This document shows, piece by piece, positions 55,225 through 64,000 of a stretch of DNA of 64,000 nucleotides (positions are counted from its first letter, which is position 1; each line of letters begins with the position of its first letter). Source of the DNA: an uncultured Oscillospiraceae bacterium. GTDB lineage: Bacteria; Bacillota; Clostridia; Oscillospirales; Oscillospiraceae. The position numbers were made by a program, and so were the translations under genes. The notes below the pieces were generated by a model that saw nothing but the letters and a program-made list of their open reading frames with translations, was not told where the DNA came from and ran no database searches. The stretch covers positions 1 through 64,000 of the forward strand of contig CANQQB010000004.1 of the NCBI GenBank assembly GCA_947625845.1. Reading direction: 5' to 3'.

Positions 55225-56196
55225 ATGAAGAAGTCCCTGAAGAAGGCTTTCGCGCTGACGCTGGCGCTGGTCATGGTCCTGAGCCTGGGCAGCACGGCGT
55301 TCGCCTCCGGCAACCTGGCCATGGGCACCGGCGGCTCCGCCGGCACCTACTACGCCTTTGGCGGCGTGCTGGCCACGTATCTGAAGCAGGAGGCCGGCCT
55401 GGACATCACCGTCAACGAGACCGGCGGCTCCGCGGCCAACATCACCGGCATCGACCAGGGTATGTACGACCTGGCCACCGTCCAGTCCGACGTGCTGGGC
55501 TATGCCTACAACGGCACCAACTCCTATGAGGAGACCGGCGCGGTGAACTCCTTCGTGGTCCTGGGCGCGCTGTACGCCGAGACCGTGCAGCTGGTCACCT
55601 GCGACCCGGACATCAAGTCCGTGGAGGACATGAAGGGCAAGAGCGTCTGCGTAGGCGACGTGGGCTCCGGTACTTATTACAACACCGTGGACATCCTGGC
55701 TGCCTATGACATGACCCTGGACGACATCAACCCGGTGTACCAGTCCTTCGCCGACTCCGCCGAGAGCCTGAAGGACGGCAAGATCGACGTGGCCGTGCAG
55801 ACCGCCGGCGCGCCCACTCCCGCCATCACCGACCTGGCCTCCAGCAAGGACGTGTATCTGGTCTCCATCGACGACGAGCACATGGAAAAGCTGCTGGCCG
55901 ACGCGCCCTGGTACGCCGCCTACACCATTCCCGCCGGGACCTACAAGGGCTTTGACGAGGACTGCACCACCATCACCACCAAGGCGACCCTGATCGCCCG
56001 CGCCGACATCGACGAGGATACGGCTTACACCATCGTGTCCACCATCTTCGACAATGTGGACGCCATCACCGAGCTGCACGCCAAGGGCGCGGAGCTTGAC
56101 CTGAACTTCGCCACCGAGGGCATCGCCGCCCCCTTCGCCGCCGGCGCTGCCAAGTACTACGCCGAGCACGACATCGAGGTCGACGTGGCCGAGTAA
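55225..56196 (+). CDS. TAXI family TRAP transporter solute-binding subunit
   Basis: Signal peptide; LAMGTGGSAGTYYAFGGVLATYLKQEAGLDITVNETGGSAANI. Confidence 0.93.
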   Translation: MKKSLKKAFALTLALVMVLSLGSTAFASGNLAMGTGGSAGTYYAFGGVLATYLKQEAGLDITVNETGGSAANITGIDQGMYDLATVQSDVLGYAYNGTNSYEETGAVNSFVVLGALYAETVQLVTCDPDIKSVEDMKGKSVCVGDVGSGTYYNTVDILAAYDMTLDDINPVYQSFADSAESLKDGKIDVAVQTAGAPTPAITDLASSKDVYLVSIDDEHMEKLLADAPWYAAYTIPAGTYKGFDEDCTTITTKATLIARADIDEDTAYTIVSTIFDNVDAITELHAKGAELDLNFATEGIAAPFAAGAAKYYAEHDIEVDVAE

Positions 56197-56298
56197 GACA
56201 TTCTGAACACAAGTGCCGGAAGTGCCGCTTGCGAAAGCGGCACTTCCTATAATCACGTGAACGCGCGCGCGGACACCCACGGACCAGGGAGGTAATTC

Positions 56299-58290
56299 AT
56301 GGACAAGGAAAAGAAACTGGAGCTGGAGCACGAGATCGCCGAGCACCGGGCCGAGGAACATATGTTCGACCAGGCCGCGGTGGACGAGGTGATGAAAAAA
56401 TACGACAGGGAGTCCAACACCCGGGTCTGGGAGGGCTGGCAGAAGTGGGCCGTGAGCGCGGTGCTGGCCGCGTTCTCCTGCTTCTCCATCTATGTGACGC
56501 TGTTCGCCACCTGGCTGGACCTGATACGCTACCCGTCCTTCCTGGGGTGCATCATCATCATCGGCTACCTGACCTTCCCCATCAAAAAGGGAGAGCAGAA
56601 GGTCAACCACATGCCCTGGTACGACTGGGTGATCATGATTTTAGGCGCGGCGGCGTTTTTCTACGTGGTGGTCAACGCCAAGAGCCTGACCGTGCGCCTG
56701 GGCGTGATGAACATCAAGACATATGAGATCGCCATCGGCATCGTGGGCGTGCTGGCCGTGGTGGAGCTGTGCCGCCGGAGCGTGGGACTGCCCATTTTGT
56801 GCGTGGCCGGGGTGTTCCTTGTGTACGCGCTCTATTACTACTGGGGAGGGCGCGGCATGGGTCCGGTCCGGGCCGTGCGGCAGGTGACCATCGGGCTTTT
56901 CTACCAGACCACCGGCGTGCTGACCACTCCCGTGCAGGTGTGCGCCAAGTTCATCGTGGTGTTCATCATCTTCGGCGCGTTCCTGGAGCGCACGGGCATC
57001 AGCGACTTCTTCATCAACCTGGCCAACTGCGTGGCGGGCGCGTCCTCCGGCGGTCCGGCCAAGGTGGCGGTCATCTCCTCGGCCCTGTGCGGCATGGTGT
57101 CCGGCTCCTCCGTGGGCAATACGGTCACCACCGGCTCCGTCACCATCCCCATGATGAAAAGGACCGGCTACAAGCCGGAGTTCGCCGGGGCCGTGGAGGC
57201 GGCCGCGTCCACCGGCGGGCAGATCATGCCGCCTATCATGGGCGCGGCGGCGTTTTTGATGGCGGAGTACGTGGGCGTGCCCTATTCCAACATCATCGTC
57301 CGGGCCATTTTGCCGGCGGTGCTGTATTTTTTGGGCATCTTCATCTGCGTGCACCTGGAGGCCAGGCGGCTGGGACTCAAGGGCATCCCCAGGGCGGAGC
57401 TGCCCAAGTTCAGCCACCTGATCGGCAAGATATACCTGCTGCTGCCCCTGATCGTGCTGGTGTATCTGGTTTCCAGCGGCAGCAAGACCATGGCCTTCGC
57501 GGCGGCGGTGTCCATCGTGGCGGCCGTGGCGGTGAGCATGTTCAACAAAGAGACCCGCATGACCCCGCTCTCCTTCTTTGAATCCCTGGCTGCCGGTGCC
57601 AAGAGCTGCATCACCGTGGCCGCCGCCTGCGGCATGGCCGGCGTCATCGCCGGATGCATCAACATGACCGGCCTGGCCAGCAAGCTCATCACCGCCATCG
57701 TGTCCGTGTCCGGCGGACATGTGATCGTGGCGCTGTTTCTGACCATGCTGTGCTGCATCGTGCTGGGCATGGGCGTGCCCACCACGGCCACATACTGCAT
57801 CATGGCCTCCACCTGCGCGCCTATCCTGATCCAGATGGACGTGCCCCAGCTGGCGGCCCACTTCTTCGTGTTCTACTTCGGCATCGTGGCGGACATTACC
57901 CCGCCTGTGGCGCTGGCGGCCTACGCCGGCTCCGCCATCGCCAAGGCACCGCCAATGAAAACCGCCTTCAACGCCTCCAAGCTGGCTATCGCCGCCTTCG
58001 TGATACCCTACATCTTTGCCCTGAATCCGGCTATGCTGCTCATCGACACCACCGTGGTCCAGGTGGTGCAGGTGGTGGTCACCTCCGTGCTGGGCATCCT
58101 GGCCCTGGGCGTGGGGCTGGAGGGGTATCTCAAAGGCAACGTGCCCTGGGTGCTGCGCATCGTGGCGCTGGCGGCGGGATTGTTCCTCATCTATCCGGGC
58201 ACCGTCAGCGACATCGTGGGCCTGGTGGTCGTGGTCGGCATCTTCCTGTTCCAGACCATCATGAACAAGAAGACGAAAATGACCGCGTAA
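56299..58290 (+). CDS. TRAP transporter fused permease subunit
   Basis: Many TM segments; SGSSVGNTVTTGSVTIPMMKRTGYKPEFAGAVEAAASTGGQIMPPIMGAAAFLMAEY. Confidence 0.93.
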   Translation: MDKEKKLELEHEIAEHRAEEHMFDQAAVDEVMKKYDRESNTRVWEGWQKWAVSAVLAAFSCFSIYVTLFATWLDLIRYPSFLGCIIIIGYLTFPIKKGEQKVNHMPWYDWVIMILGAAAFFYVVVNAKSLTVRLGVMNIKTYEIAIGIVGVLAVVELCRRSVGLPILCVAGVFLVYALYYYWGGRGMGPVRAVRQVTIGLFYQTTGVLTTPVQVCAKFIVVFIIFGAFLERTGISDFFINLANCVAGASSGGPAKVAVISSALCGMVSGSSVGNTVTTGSVTIPMMKRTGYKPEFAGAVEAAASTGGQIMPPIMGAAAFLMAEYVGVPYSNIIVRAILPAVLYFLGIFICVHLEARRLGLKGIPRAELPKFSHLIGKIYLLLPLIVLVYLVSSGSKTMAFAAAVSIVAAVAVSMFNKETRMTPLSFFESLAAGAKSCITVAAACGMAGVIAGCINMTGLASKLITAIVSVSGGHVIVALFLTMLCCIVLGMGVPTTATYCIMASTCAPILIQMDVPQLAAHFFVFYFGIVADITPPVALAAYAGSAIAKAPPMKTAFNASKLAIAAFVIPYIFALNPAMLLIDTTVVQVVQVVVTSVLGILALGVGLEGYLKGNVPWVLRIVALAAGLFLIYPGTVSDIVGLVVVVGIFLFQTIMNKKTKMTA

Positions 58291-58381
58291 CATATGAATT
58301 TAAATCAAACGACAGACAAGTCAGAACAGCACCCCATTTGTTAGATGGTATGGTATACTACTAACGAAAGGGGTGTTACTT

Positions 58382-58870
58382 ATGCCAAAAGGGAAGCCGA
58401 AATACAGTGAAGAATTCAAGCAAAGAGTCGTAGAGACAATGATGCGGGAGAAATTGAGCTGCCGCGAGACGGCACGGGAATATGGAATAGCCGATCACAC
58501 AGCAGTTGCGAAATGGGAGCGCATCTATCTCGAAGAGGGGCCGGAAGGACTGTATATTGAACGGCGGGGGCAAGGAAGTAAAGGGCGTCCGCTAAAGGGA
58601 CTGCGTCCGGAGGTAGAGGAAGATTTGCCGACCGAGGTGCAGCGGTCACGTGCGGAGAATGCATACCTAAAAAATTGAATGCCTTGGTTGCCGAGAGGGT
58701 GCGGCAAGAGAGAAAGCGAAAGTGATATGGGGACTGAGGCATGAACACAAGGTGATGCTGTTGGGCAGCTCAAGTCCGAGTTGCTCCATCTGTAGGACTT
58801 CGATTCTCTGGAACATTTCAAGGCTGAACTTATTGACACTCTCGACTATGTCCTCTTGACAGGTCGCAGT
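58382..58870 (+). pseudogene. IS3 (IS150-like) transposase remnant: OrfA fused by deletion/frameshift to the 3' end of OrfB
   Basis: MPKGKPKYSEEFKQRVVETMMREKLSCRETAREYGIADHTAVAKWERIYLEEGPEGL (OrfA HTH); frame-broken AYLKKLNALV..EKAKVIWGLRHEHK; then OrfB tail LKSELLHL*DFDSLEHFKAELIDTLDY. Confidence 0.8.
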
Positions 58871-58895
58871 TCAAATCAACCGGCGGTCGTTTTTT

Positions 58896-59591
58896 CTATC
58901 TCATATGATATATCCCCCGCACTTCCTCCGTCGCCTTTCCGTCCGCCCCTTCCAATATGAGGTTCGGCCCCACGGCCAGGCCGGGACGGCCGCCGCGACG
59001 GCCCGCGAGCAGCACCAGGGACGGCGCGCTGTCTGCCTTATGGGTCACCAGACGCATGCGCTTGGGCTCGATATCGGCCAGGCGCATGGCGGCGAAGATG
59101 TCGGTGAGAAATTCCGGCTTGTGGACGAGACAGAACGTCCCGCCCCGGTGCAGCAGATAGCTGGCCGCGCCGGAGAACTGGGCAGGGGAGAGGGCTTCGT
59201 CCCGCGCGGCGGCCCTGTCCGGGTCCGGGGATGGCTTGCCCGCGTAATAATAGGGAGGGTTGCACACCACCAGGTCGTATTGCCCCGGCTCGCCAAGGGT
59301 CCGGTACCGGCGCATGTCGGCGCACAGTACGTCCCCGTTGATACCGTTGGCGGCGTAATTTTCCCGGCACACGTCCGCGGCGTCGGCGCGGATGTCCACG
59401 CTGTCGAACACGGCGTCGGGGCATTTCTCATGCAGCAGCACGGACAGCAGCCCGCCGCCGCAGCCCAGGTCCATGCACCGGCGGAAGGGTTTCCCCTCTC
59501 CGGCGAAGGCGGCCAGCAGCACGGAATCGGTGGTGATCTTGAAGGCGGGGTCGTCGGCGTAGACCGGCCCCTGGGACCACAGTCGTTTCAT
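58896..59591 (-). CDS. tRNA1(Val) (adenine(37)-N6)-methyltransferase-like SAM methyltransferase
   Basis: TTDSVLLAAFAGEGKPFRRCMDLGCGGGLLSVLL, YDLVVCNPPYYYAG (NPPY). Confidence 0.9.
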   Translation of the reverse strand: MKRLWSQGPVYADDPAFKITTDSVLLAAFAGEGKPFRRCMDLGCGGGLLSVLLHEKCPDAVFDSVDIRADAADVCRENYAANGINGDVLCADMRRYRTLGEPGQYDLVVCNPPYYYAGKPSPDPDRAAARDEALSPAQFSGAASYLLHRGGTFCLVHKPEFLTDIFAAMRLADIEPKRMRLVTHKADSAPSLVLLAGRRGGRPGLAVGPNLILEGADGKATEEVRGIYHMR

Positions 59592-59661
59592 GTGTTCCTC
59601 CAACAATAGACAACGGGCGGTATGCCTTGCGCATACCGCCCGCTCGTTGTCTTGCCTTGGA

Positions 59662-59832
59662 TCAAGCCTCGGCGATGGCGCTCATGGGGCACTGATCGGC
59701 GCAGGAGCCGCAGCTGATGCACTTGTCGGGATCGATGACATAGTGGGCATCGCCCTCGCTGATGGCCTGGACAGGGCACTGATCGGCGCAGGAACCGCAG
59801 CTGATGCAAGCGTCAGAGATCTTATAAGCCAT
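59662..59832 (-). CDS. 2[4Fe-4S] ferredoxin, 56 aa (not in ORF track)
   Basis: MAYKISDACISCGSCADQCPVQAISEGDAHYVIDPDKCISCGSCADQCPMSAIAEA; two CxxCxxCxxxCP clusters. Confidence 0.93.
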   Translation of the reverse strand: MAYKISDACISCGSCADQCPVQAISEGDAHYVIDPDKCISCGSCADQCPMSAIAEA

Positions 59833-59988
59833 GATACTTACCTCCGTTTTTTATGTACGCACACATACTATCATAAAGAGCCGCAAGATTCAACACTTTT
59901 TTGAAAGTTGCCAAAATAAAGCGAACTGACAAAATAACACGCTTTACTCCCGGACAGGACGGATATAATCATACCCGGAGGCGATGAC

Positions 59989-62439
59989 ATGAAGAACACG
60001 GAGCGCTTCACCCTGCGGGCGCAGAAGGCCATCGAGGGGGCCTATGAGGCCAGCCGTCAGCTGGGTCACAGCTATGTGGGCACGGAGCACCTGTTGCTGG
60101 GACTGATGCGGGAGGGGGAGGGTCTGGCCTGCCGGGTACTGCGCCGGGCAGGGCTGGAGGAAGCGGCGGTGACGGAGCTGGTCACCAGCGCGGTAGGGCA
60201 CGGCGCGCCGGGCGCCCCGGCTCAGGGCCTTACGCCCAAGGCGAAGAAGACCATCGAGCTTGCCTGCACGGACGCTGCCCGGCTGGGGCACAATTTCGTG
60301 GGCACGGAGCACATTCTGATGGGCATCCTGCGCCAGGCGGACTGCGCCGGGACAAGGGCCGTGCAGGATGCGGGTGCGGACCCCAACCGGCTCTACACGG
60401 ACGTGATGGACATCTTTGACCGGCCGGAGTACCGTGCCCGGCCGGAGGAAAGTCCCGCCCGTCCGACGGCCCGGCGCAGCGACACCAGGACCCTGGACCA
60501 GTTCAGCCGGGACCTGACGGACCTGGCGTCCAGGGGCCAGCTGGACCCGGTGGTAGGCCGGGAGCGGGAGTTGGAGCGGGTCATCCAGATACTGTCCCGC
60601 CGGACGAAGAACAACCCCATCCTGATCGGCGAGCCGGGGGTGGGCAAGACGGCGGTGGCGGAGGCGCTGGCCCGGCGGGTGGCGTCGGGGGACGTGCCGG
60701 AGCACCTGCGGCGCAAGCGGGTGGTGTCCCTGGACATCCCGTCCATGCTGGCGGGGACCAAGTACCGAGGCGACTTTGAGGACCGGATGAAGGCGGTGCT
60801 GCGGGAGGTGAGCCGGGCCGGGGACGTTATCCTGTTCGTGGACGAGATGCACACCATCGTGGGAGCCGGCGCCGCCGAGGGGGCTATCGACGCGGCCAAT
60901 ATCTTAAAGCCAGCCCTGGGCCGGGGGCTGGTGCAGATCATCGGCGCCACCACGGTGGAGGAATATCGTTCCCACATCGAGAAGGACCCGGCTCTGGAGC
61001 GCCGGTTCCAGCCGGTGACGGTCCCGGAGCCATCCAGGGAGGAGAGCGTGCGCATCCTGACCGGTCTGCGGGACCGGTACGAAAACCACCACCATCTGGT
61101 GATAACCGACGAGGCCATCCGCGCGGCGGTGGACCTGTCGGTCCGGTACATCCCGGACCGGTACCTGCCCGATAAGGCCATCGACCTCATCGACGAGGCG
61201 GGCAGCCGGGTGCGCATGACGGGCTTTCGGGAGCCGGAGAGCCTGAAGGCGGCGGCGGAGCAGGTGGAGGCTCTGCGCCAGGCCAAGGAGCAGGCGGTGC
61301 GGAGCCAGGATTTCGAGGGAGCCGCGTCCATCCGGGACGAGGAACTGCGCCAGCGCGCGGCCCTGGACGAGGCCAGGAAGGCCTGGACGGCGCAGGCGGG
61401 GGACAGGAGCCGGCCGGTGGGACCGGAGGACGTGGCGGCCGTTGTCTCCGGCTGGACAGGCATCCCGGTGGAGAGCCTGACGAAGGAGGAGAGCGAGCGG
61501 CTGGCCCATTTGGAGGAAGTGATACACCGGCGGCTCATCGGCCAGGACGAGGCGGTCAGCGCCGTTTGCCGGGCCATACGCTTAGGCCGTGTCGGTCTGG
61601 CGGACCCGTGCCGGCCGGTGGGCAGCTTTCTGTTTTTAGGTCCCACAGGCGTGGGCAAGACGGAGCTGTGCCGCGCTCTGGCGGAGGCGGTGTACGGCGA
61701 CGAGAAGGCCGTGATACGGGTAGACATGTCGGAGTATATGGAAAAGCACGCCGTGAGCCGTCTCATCGGCGCGCCGCCGGGGTACGTGGGCCACGACGAG
61801 GGCGGGTATCTGACCGACCGTGTCCGCCAGCGGCCATGGAGCGTGGTGCTGTTCGACGAGATGGAAAAGGCCCATGAGGACGTGTGGGGTCTGCTGCTGC
61901 AAATATTGGAGGACGGCGTGCTCACCGATTCCCGCTCCCGCAGGACGGATTTTAAGAACACCGTGGTGGTCATGACCTCCAACGTGGGGGCACAGAGCAT
62001 CGCCGGCGGGGGACAGCCCCTGGGCTTTTCCGGCGAGGCTGACACGGTCCGTGCCCGCTATGAGTCGCTGAAGGAGCGGGTGATGGCCCAGGCGAAGCAG
62101 GTGTTTCGACCGGAGCTTTTGAACCGAGTGGACGCCATCGTGGTGTTCCGGCCGCTGGAGCGGGAGCAGATACGGCGCATCGCGGAGGGGATGCTGGACC
62201 GCGTCCGGGAGCGCCTGCGGGGGAAGAGCATCACGCTGGACGTGACGGACGAGGCGTTGGACGCTCTGGCCGGGCAGGGGTACGACCCGGCCTACGGTGC
62301 CCGGCCGCTGCGCCGGTGCGTGCGGCGGCTGGTGGAGGACCCCTTGGCGGAGATGCTCCTGTCCGGCGCCCTCACCCCCGGCGGCCGCGTGCGGGTAGAT
62401 GTACGTGACAGCCACGTGACCGTCACCCCGGCGGAATAA
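59989..62439 (+). CDS. clpC: ATP-dependent Clp protease ATP-binding subunit ClpC
   Basis: N-terminal Clp repeats [60 protein letters not shown]-like linker. Confidence 0.95.
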   Translation: MKNTERFTLRAQKAIEGAYEASRQLGHSYVGTEHLLLGLMREGEGLACRVLRRAGLEEAAVTELVTSAVGHGAPGAPAQGLTPKAKKTIELACTDAARLGHNFVGTEHILMGILRQADCAGTRAVQDAGADPNRLYTDVMDIFDRPEYRARPEESPARPTARRSDTRTLDQFSRDLTDLASRGQLDPVVGRERELERVIQILSRRTKNNPILIGEPGVGKTAVAEALARRVASGDVPEHLRRKRVVSLDIPSMLAGTKYRGDFEDRMKAVLREVSRAGDVILFVDEMHTIVGAGAAEGAIDAANILKPALGRGLVQIIGATTVEEYRSHIEKDPALERRFQPVTVPEPSREESVRILTGLRDRYENHHHLVITDEAIRAAVDLSVRYIPDRYLPDKAIDLIDEAGSRVRMTGFREPESLKAAAEQVEALRQAKEQAVRSQDFEGAASIRDEELRQRAALDEARKAWTAQAGDRSRPVGPEDVAAVVSGWTGIPVESLTKEESERLAHLEEVIHRRLIGQDEAVSAVCRAIRLGRVGLADPCRPVGSFLFLGPTGVGKTELCRALAEAVYGDEKAVIRVDMSEYMEKHAVSRLIGAPPGYVGHDEGGYLTDRVRQRPWSVVLFDEMEKAHEDVWGLLLQILEDGVLTDSRSRRTDFKNTVVVMTSNVGAQSIAGGGQPLGFSGEADTVRARYESLKERVMAQAKQVFRPELLNRVDAIVVFRPLEREQIRRIAEGMLDRVRERLRGKSITLDVTDEALDALAGQGYDPAYGARPLRRCVRRLVEDPLAEMLLSGALTPGGRVRVDVRDSHVTVTPAE

Positions 62440-62465
62440 AGGTGCGCCTCCGGCGCGATTCAATG

Positions 62466-62606
62466 TCTCTCCTTCCGTCACGGCTAGCGCCGTGCCACCT
62501 CCCTCGTCAGAGGGAGGCGGGGGCATAGCCCCCGAATCGGCCCCGGCGGGGCCGGCCCCCTCTGACGAGGGGGCTGTCAGCGCTCCGCGCTGACTGGGGG
62601 AGAGAA
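62466..62606. repeat. full-length nested-palindrome element (inverted orientation relative to 14571)
   Basis: Reverse complement aligns end to end with 14571-14709. Confidence 0.9.
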
Positions 62607-62620
62607 TAATCATATTATCC

Positions 62621-63730
62621 TCATTCCGGCGCCGTCACCGCCTCGATGGTCAAATACTCCCCGGCCACGAAGGCCTCCCGCCGGCCCTGGAAGAGCACCC
62701 GGACCCAGCCGTCCTGCTGACCGGTGCAGAGAAGCCTTTCTCCCACGGCCAGCGTGCCCAGAGCGTCGGCCTCCTGGTCCGGCTCGGAGCGGACGTACAC
62801 CTCCCCGACGGCGGTTGCCACGCCCATGTCCTCCGCCAGCGCCAGCACGCCGCCGCCGGACACATAGCCCACCGCCCCCGCATAGAGCACCCGGACCGGA
62901 CCGTCCTCCGTCAGCGCGCCGGTGCAGGCCAGCACCGCGCCCACCTCCAACCTGCCCAGCGGCTGGCCGTCCATCTCGGCCGTGGGATACACGTCCAGCG
63001 GGACCGCGGCCGCCACCCAGGTCTTCTCCCCGTCCGCGAGCACGCTCTCCAGAAGCGCCTGGTCGGTCCCGGTTGGCAGCGCCGCGGGCCCGTCCGACCG
63101 CTCCATAGGCGTGTCGGCGTTGTTGAAATAGACGCCCCCGTCCCGGTCTATGAGCAGAGCGCAATGCCGGAAAAAGCCCACGCCGGCCAGCACCCTTGAC
63201 CCGTCGCCGTCCGCCGTCTCATCCGGGACGAAGGCCTCCGACGCGGGACCTTCCCACGCGCCGTCGGCGTCCTGATAGGATACCTCGCCCGCCAGCGTGC
63301 CGCCTTCAAACCCGCGCACGCATACGCTCACGGCCCGCGCCTCCGGACCCTCGGTCCGCTCCGTCCACCACCCCGCCAGAGCCGACCAGTCCTCCGCCTC
63401 GCCCAGCGCCGTCGGCGTCCCCTCCGGGACCCACTCGCCGCCTTCATAGCGCAGCGTGAGCCGCTCTATGCGCTCTACCTGGCAGTATTTGTGCGTCTCT
63501 GTGTAGCGATACTCGATGTCCTCTGCCCGGCCGGCACGATAAGTGCGCCGGGACAGTATCTCCGCCCCCTCTGGCAGCGCTTCCAGCGCCTCGGCGTCGC
63601 CCGGCGGCGCAGGAGCCGCTGCCACATAGAGCGCCAGCCCCAAAGCCACGGCGGCGGCCAGCAGCAGCGCCGCCGTCAGAAGCTTCCGGTATCTGCGGCC
63701 GGTTTTTCGTTTTTCCGTCATCTCCGTCAT
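62621..63730 (-). CDS. membrane-anchored protein with C-terminal SH3-like domains
   Basis: N-terminal TM (LLTAALLLAAAVALGLALYVAAA); C-terminal VGEVYVRSEPDQEADALGTLAVGERLLCTGQQDGWVRVLFQGRREAFVAGEYL. Confidence 0.75.
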   Translation of the reverse strand: MTEMTEKRKTGRRYRKLLTAALLLAAAVALGLALYVAAAPAPPGDAEALEALPEGAEILSRRTYRAGRAEDIEYRYTETHKYCQVERIERLTLRYEGGEWVPEGTPTALGEAEDWSALAGWWTERTEGPEARAVSVCVRGFEGGTLAGEVSYQDADGAWEGPASEAFVPDETADGDGSRVLAGVGFFRHCALLIDRDGGVYFNNADTPMERSDGPAALPTGTDQALLESVLADGEKTWVAAAVPLDVYPTAEMDGQPLGRLEVGAVLACTGALTEDGPVRVLYAGAVGYVSGGGVLALAEDMGVATAVGEVYVRSEPDQEADALGTLAVGERLLCTGQQDGWVRVLFQGRREAFVAGEYLTIEAVTAPE

Positions 63731-63740
63731 GGCGCCGACC

Positions 63741-64000
63741 TCAGCCGATGCGGGTCCGGGCATTTCCCGCAAGGCCGCCGCCGCAGAACAGATACCGGCT
63801 CCCGGCCGTCTGGCCGAAGACGATGCCGTCGGTCAGCAGCGTGCAGTACAGGCTCTCGCCCATGGCCCACACCTCGTACCGGTACGTCCCCGGCAGGTAC
63901 CCCTCGGCGGTCAGGCCCAGCGTCAGTTCCCGGCCGTCCAGGCCGTACTCGCCGCTCTCGGAGCCGATGACCGGCCCCGGATAGTGCCCGCCCACGGCGG
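63741..64000 (-). CDS. 3' part of an unidentified protein, truncated by window edge
   Basis: Open frame ...GHYPGPVIGSESGEYGLDGRELTLGLTAEGYLPGTYRYEVWAMGESLYCTLLTDGIVFGQTAGSRYLFCGGGLAGNARTRIG to stop. Confidence 0.5.
   Translation of the reverse strand, partial: AVGGHYPGPVIGSESGEYGLDGRELTLGLTAEGYLPGTYRYEVWAMGESLYCTLLTDGIVFGQTAGSRYLFCGGGLAGNARTRIG

Noticed and set aside
55162-56610. 482-aa minus-strand ORF antisense to the TAXI gene
   Set aside because: Gly/His/Val-rich shadow ORF; plus strand has signal peptide and TAXI motifs.
56641-58293. 550-aa minus-strand ORF antisense to TRAP permease
   Set aside because: His/Gly-rich shadow frame; plus strand encodes a clear TRAP permease.
59905-59988. 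CtsR operator upstream of clpC
   Set aside because: No convincing heptad direct repeat of the CtsR-box type was found by eye; only a TATAAT-type -10 is clear.
60393-62045. 550-aa minus-strand ORF antisense to clpC
   Set aside because: Ser/Arg-rich shadow frame of clpC with no domain signatures.

Overview
High-GC Clostridia/Oscillospiraceae-like chromosomal window (taxonomy is inference from codon usage and gene content). It holds about 60 ordinary protein genes, one tRNA-Pro(TGG), one cobalamin riboswitch and a roughly 20 kb co-directional cobalamin uptake/anaerobic biosynthesis operon (about 34.1-53.9 kb: secreted CbiK-like protein, BtuFCD-like ABC transporter, cbiD/F/G/H/J/ET/A, cobT/U/S, a second short CobU-like ORF, cobC, cbiB, cobD, cbiP, cobO, cbiC). 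Other genes include lysA, mscL, proC, murI, rsmI, a TrmD-GNAT fusion, an ECF sigma/RsgI-like pair, a HerA-like ATPase, a MutS-like ATPase, pyk, a UvrA-like protein, a TAXI-TRAP transporter, ferredoxin and clpC. The most unusual signal outside the genes is a dispersed family of modular, nested-palindrome intergenic repeats in 0-24 kb and at 62.5 kb. They share connector sequences, show apparent compensatory stem changes, and one module abuts stop codons. Two copies (6.1 kb and 16.1 kb) keep the same architecture and an identical 34-nt connector while their hairpin stems differ completely in sequence. Other leads: a double-glycine-leader small peptide, an operator-like palindrome inside a consensus promoter, an apparent frameshift that extends a VUT/queuosine-transporter ORF through its terminator into a repeat, a secreted CbiK protein with NEAT-like C-terminal repeats, and several small ORFs missing from the ORF track. 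All assignments come from reading the sequence; no database search was run.
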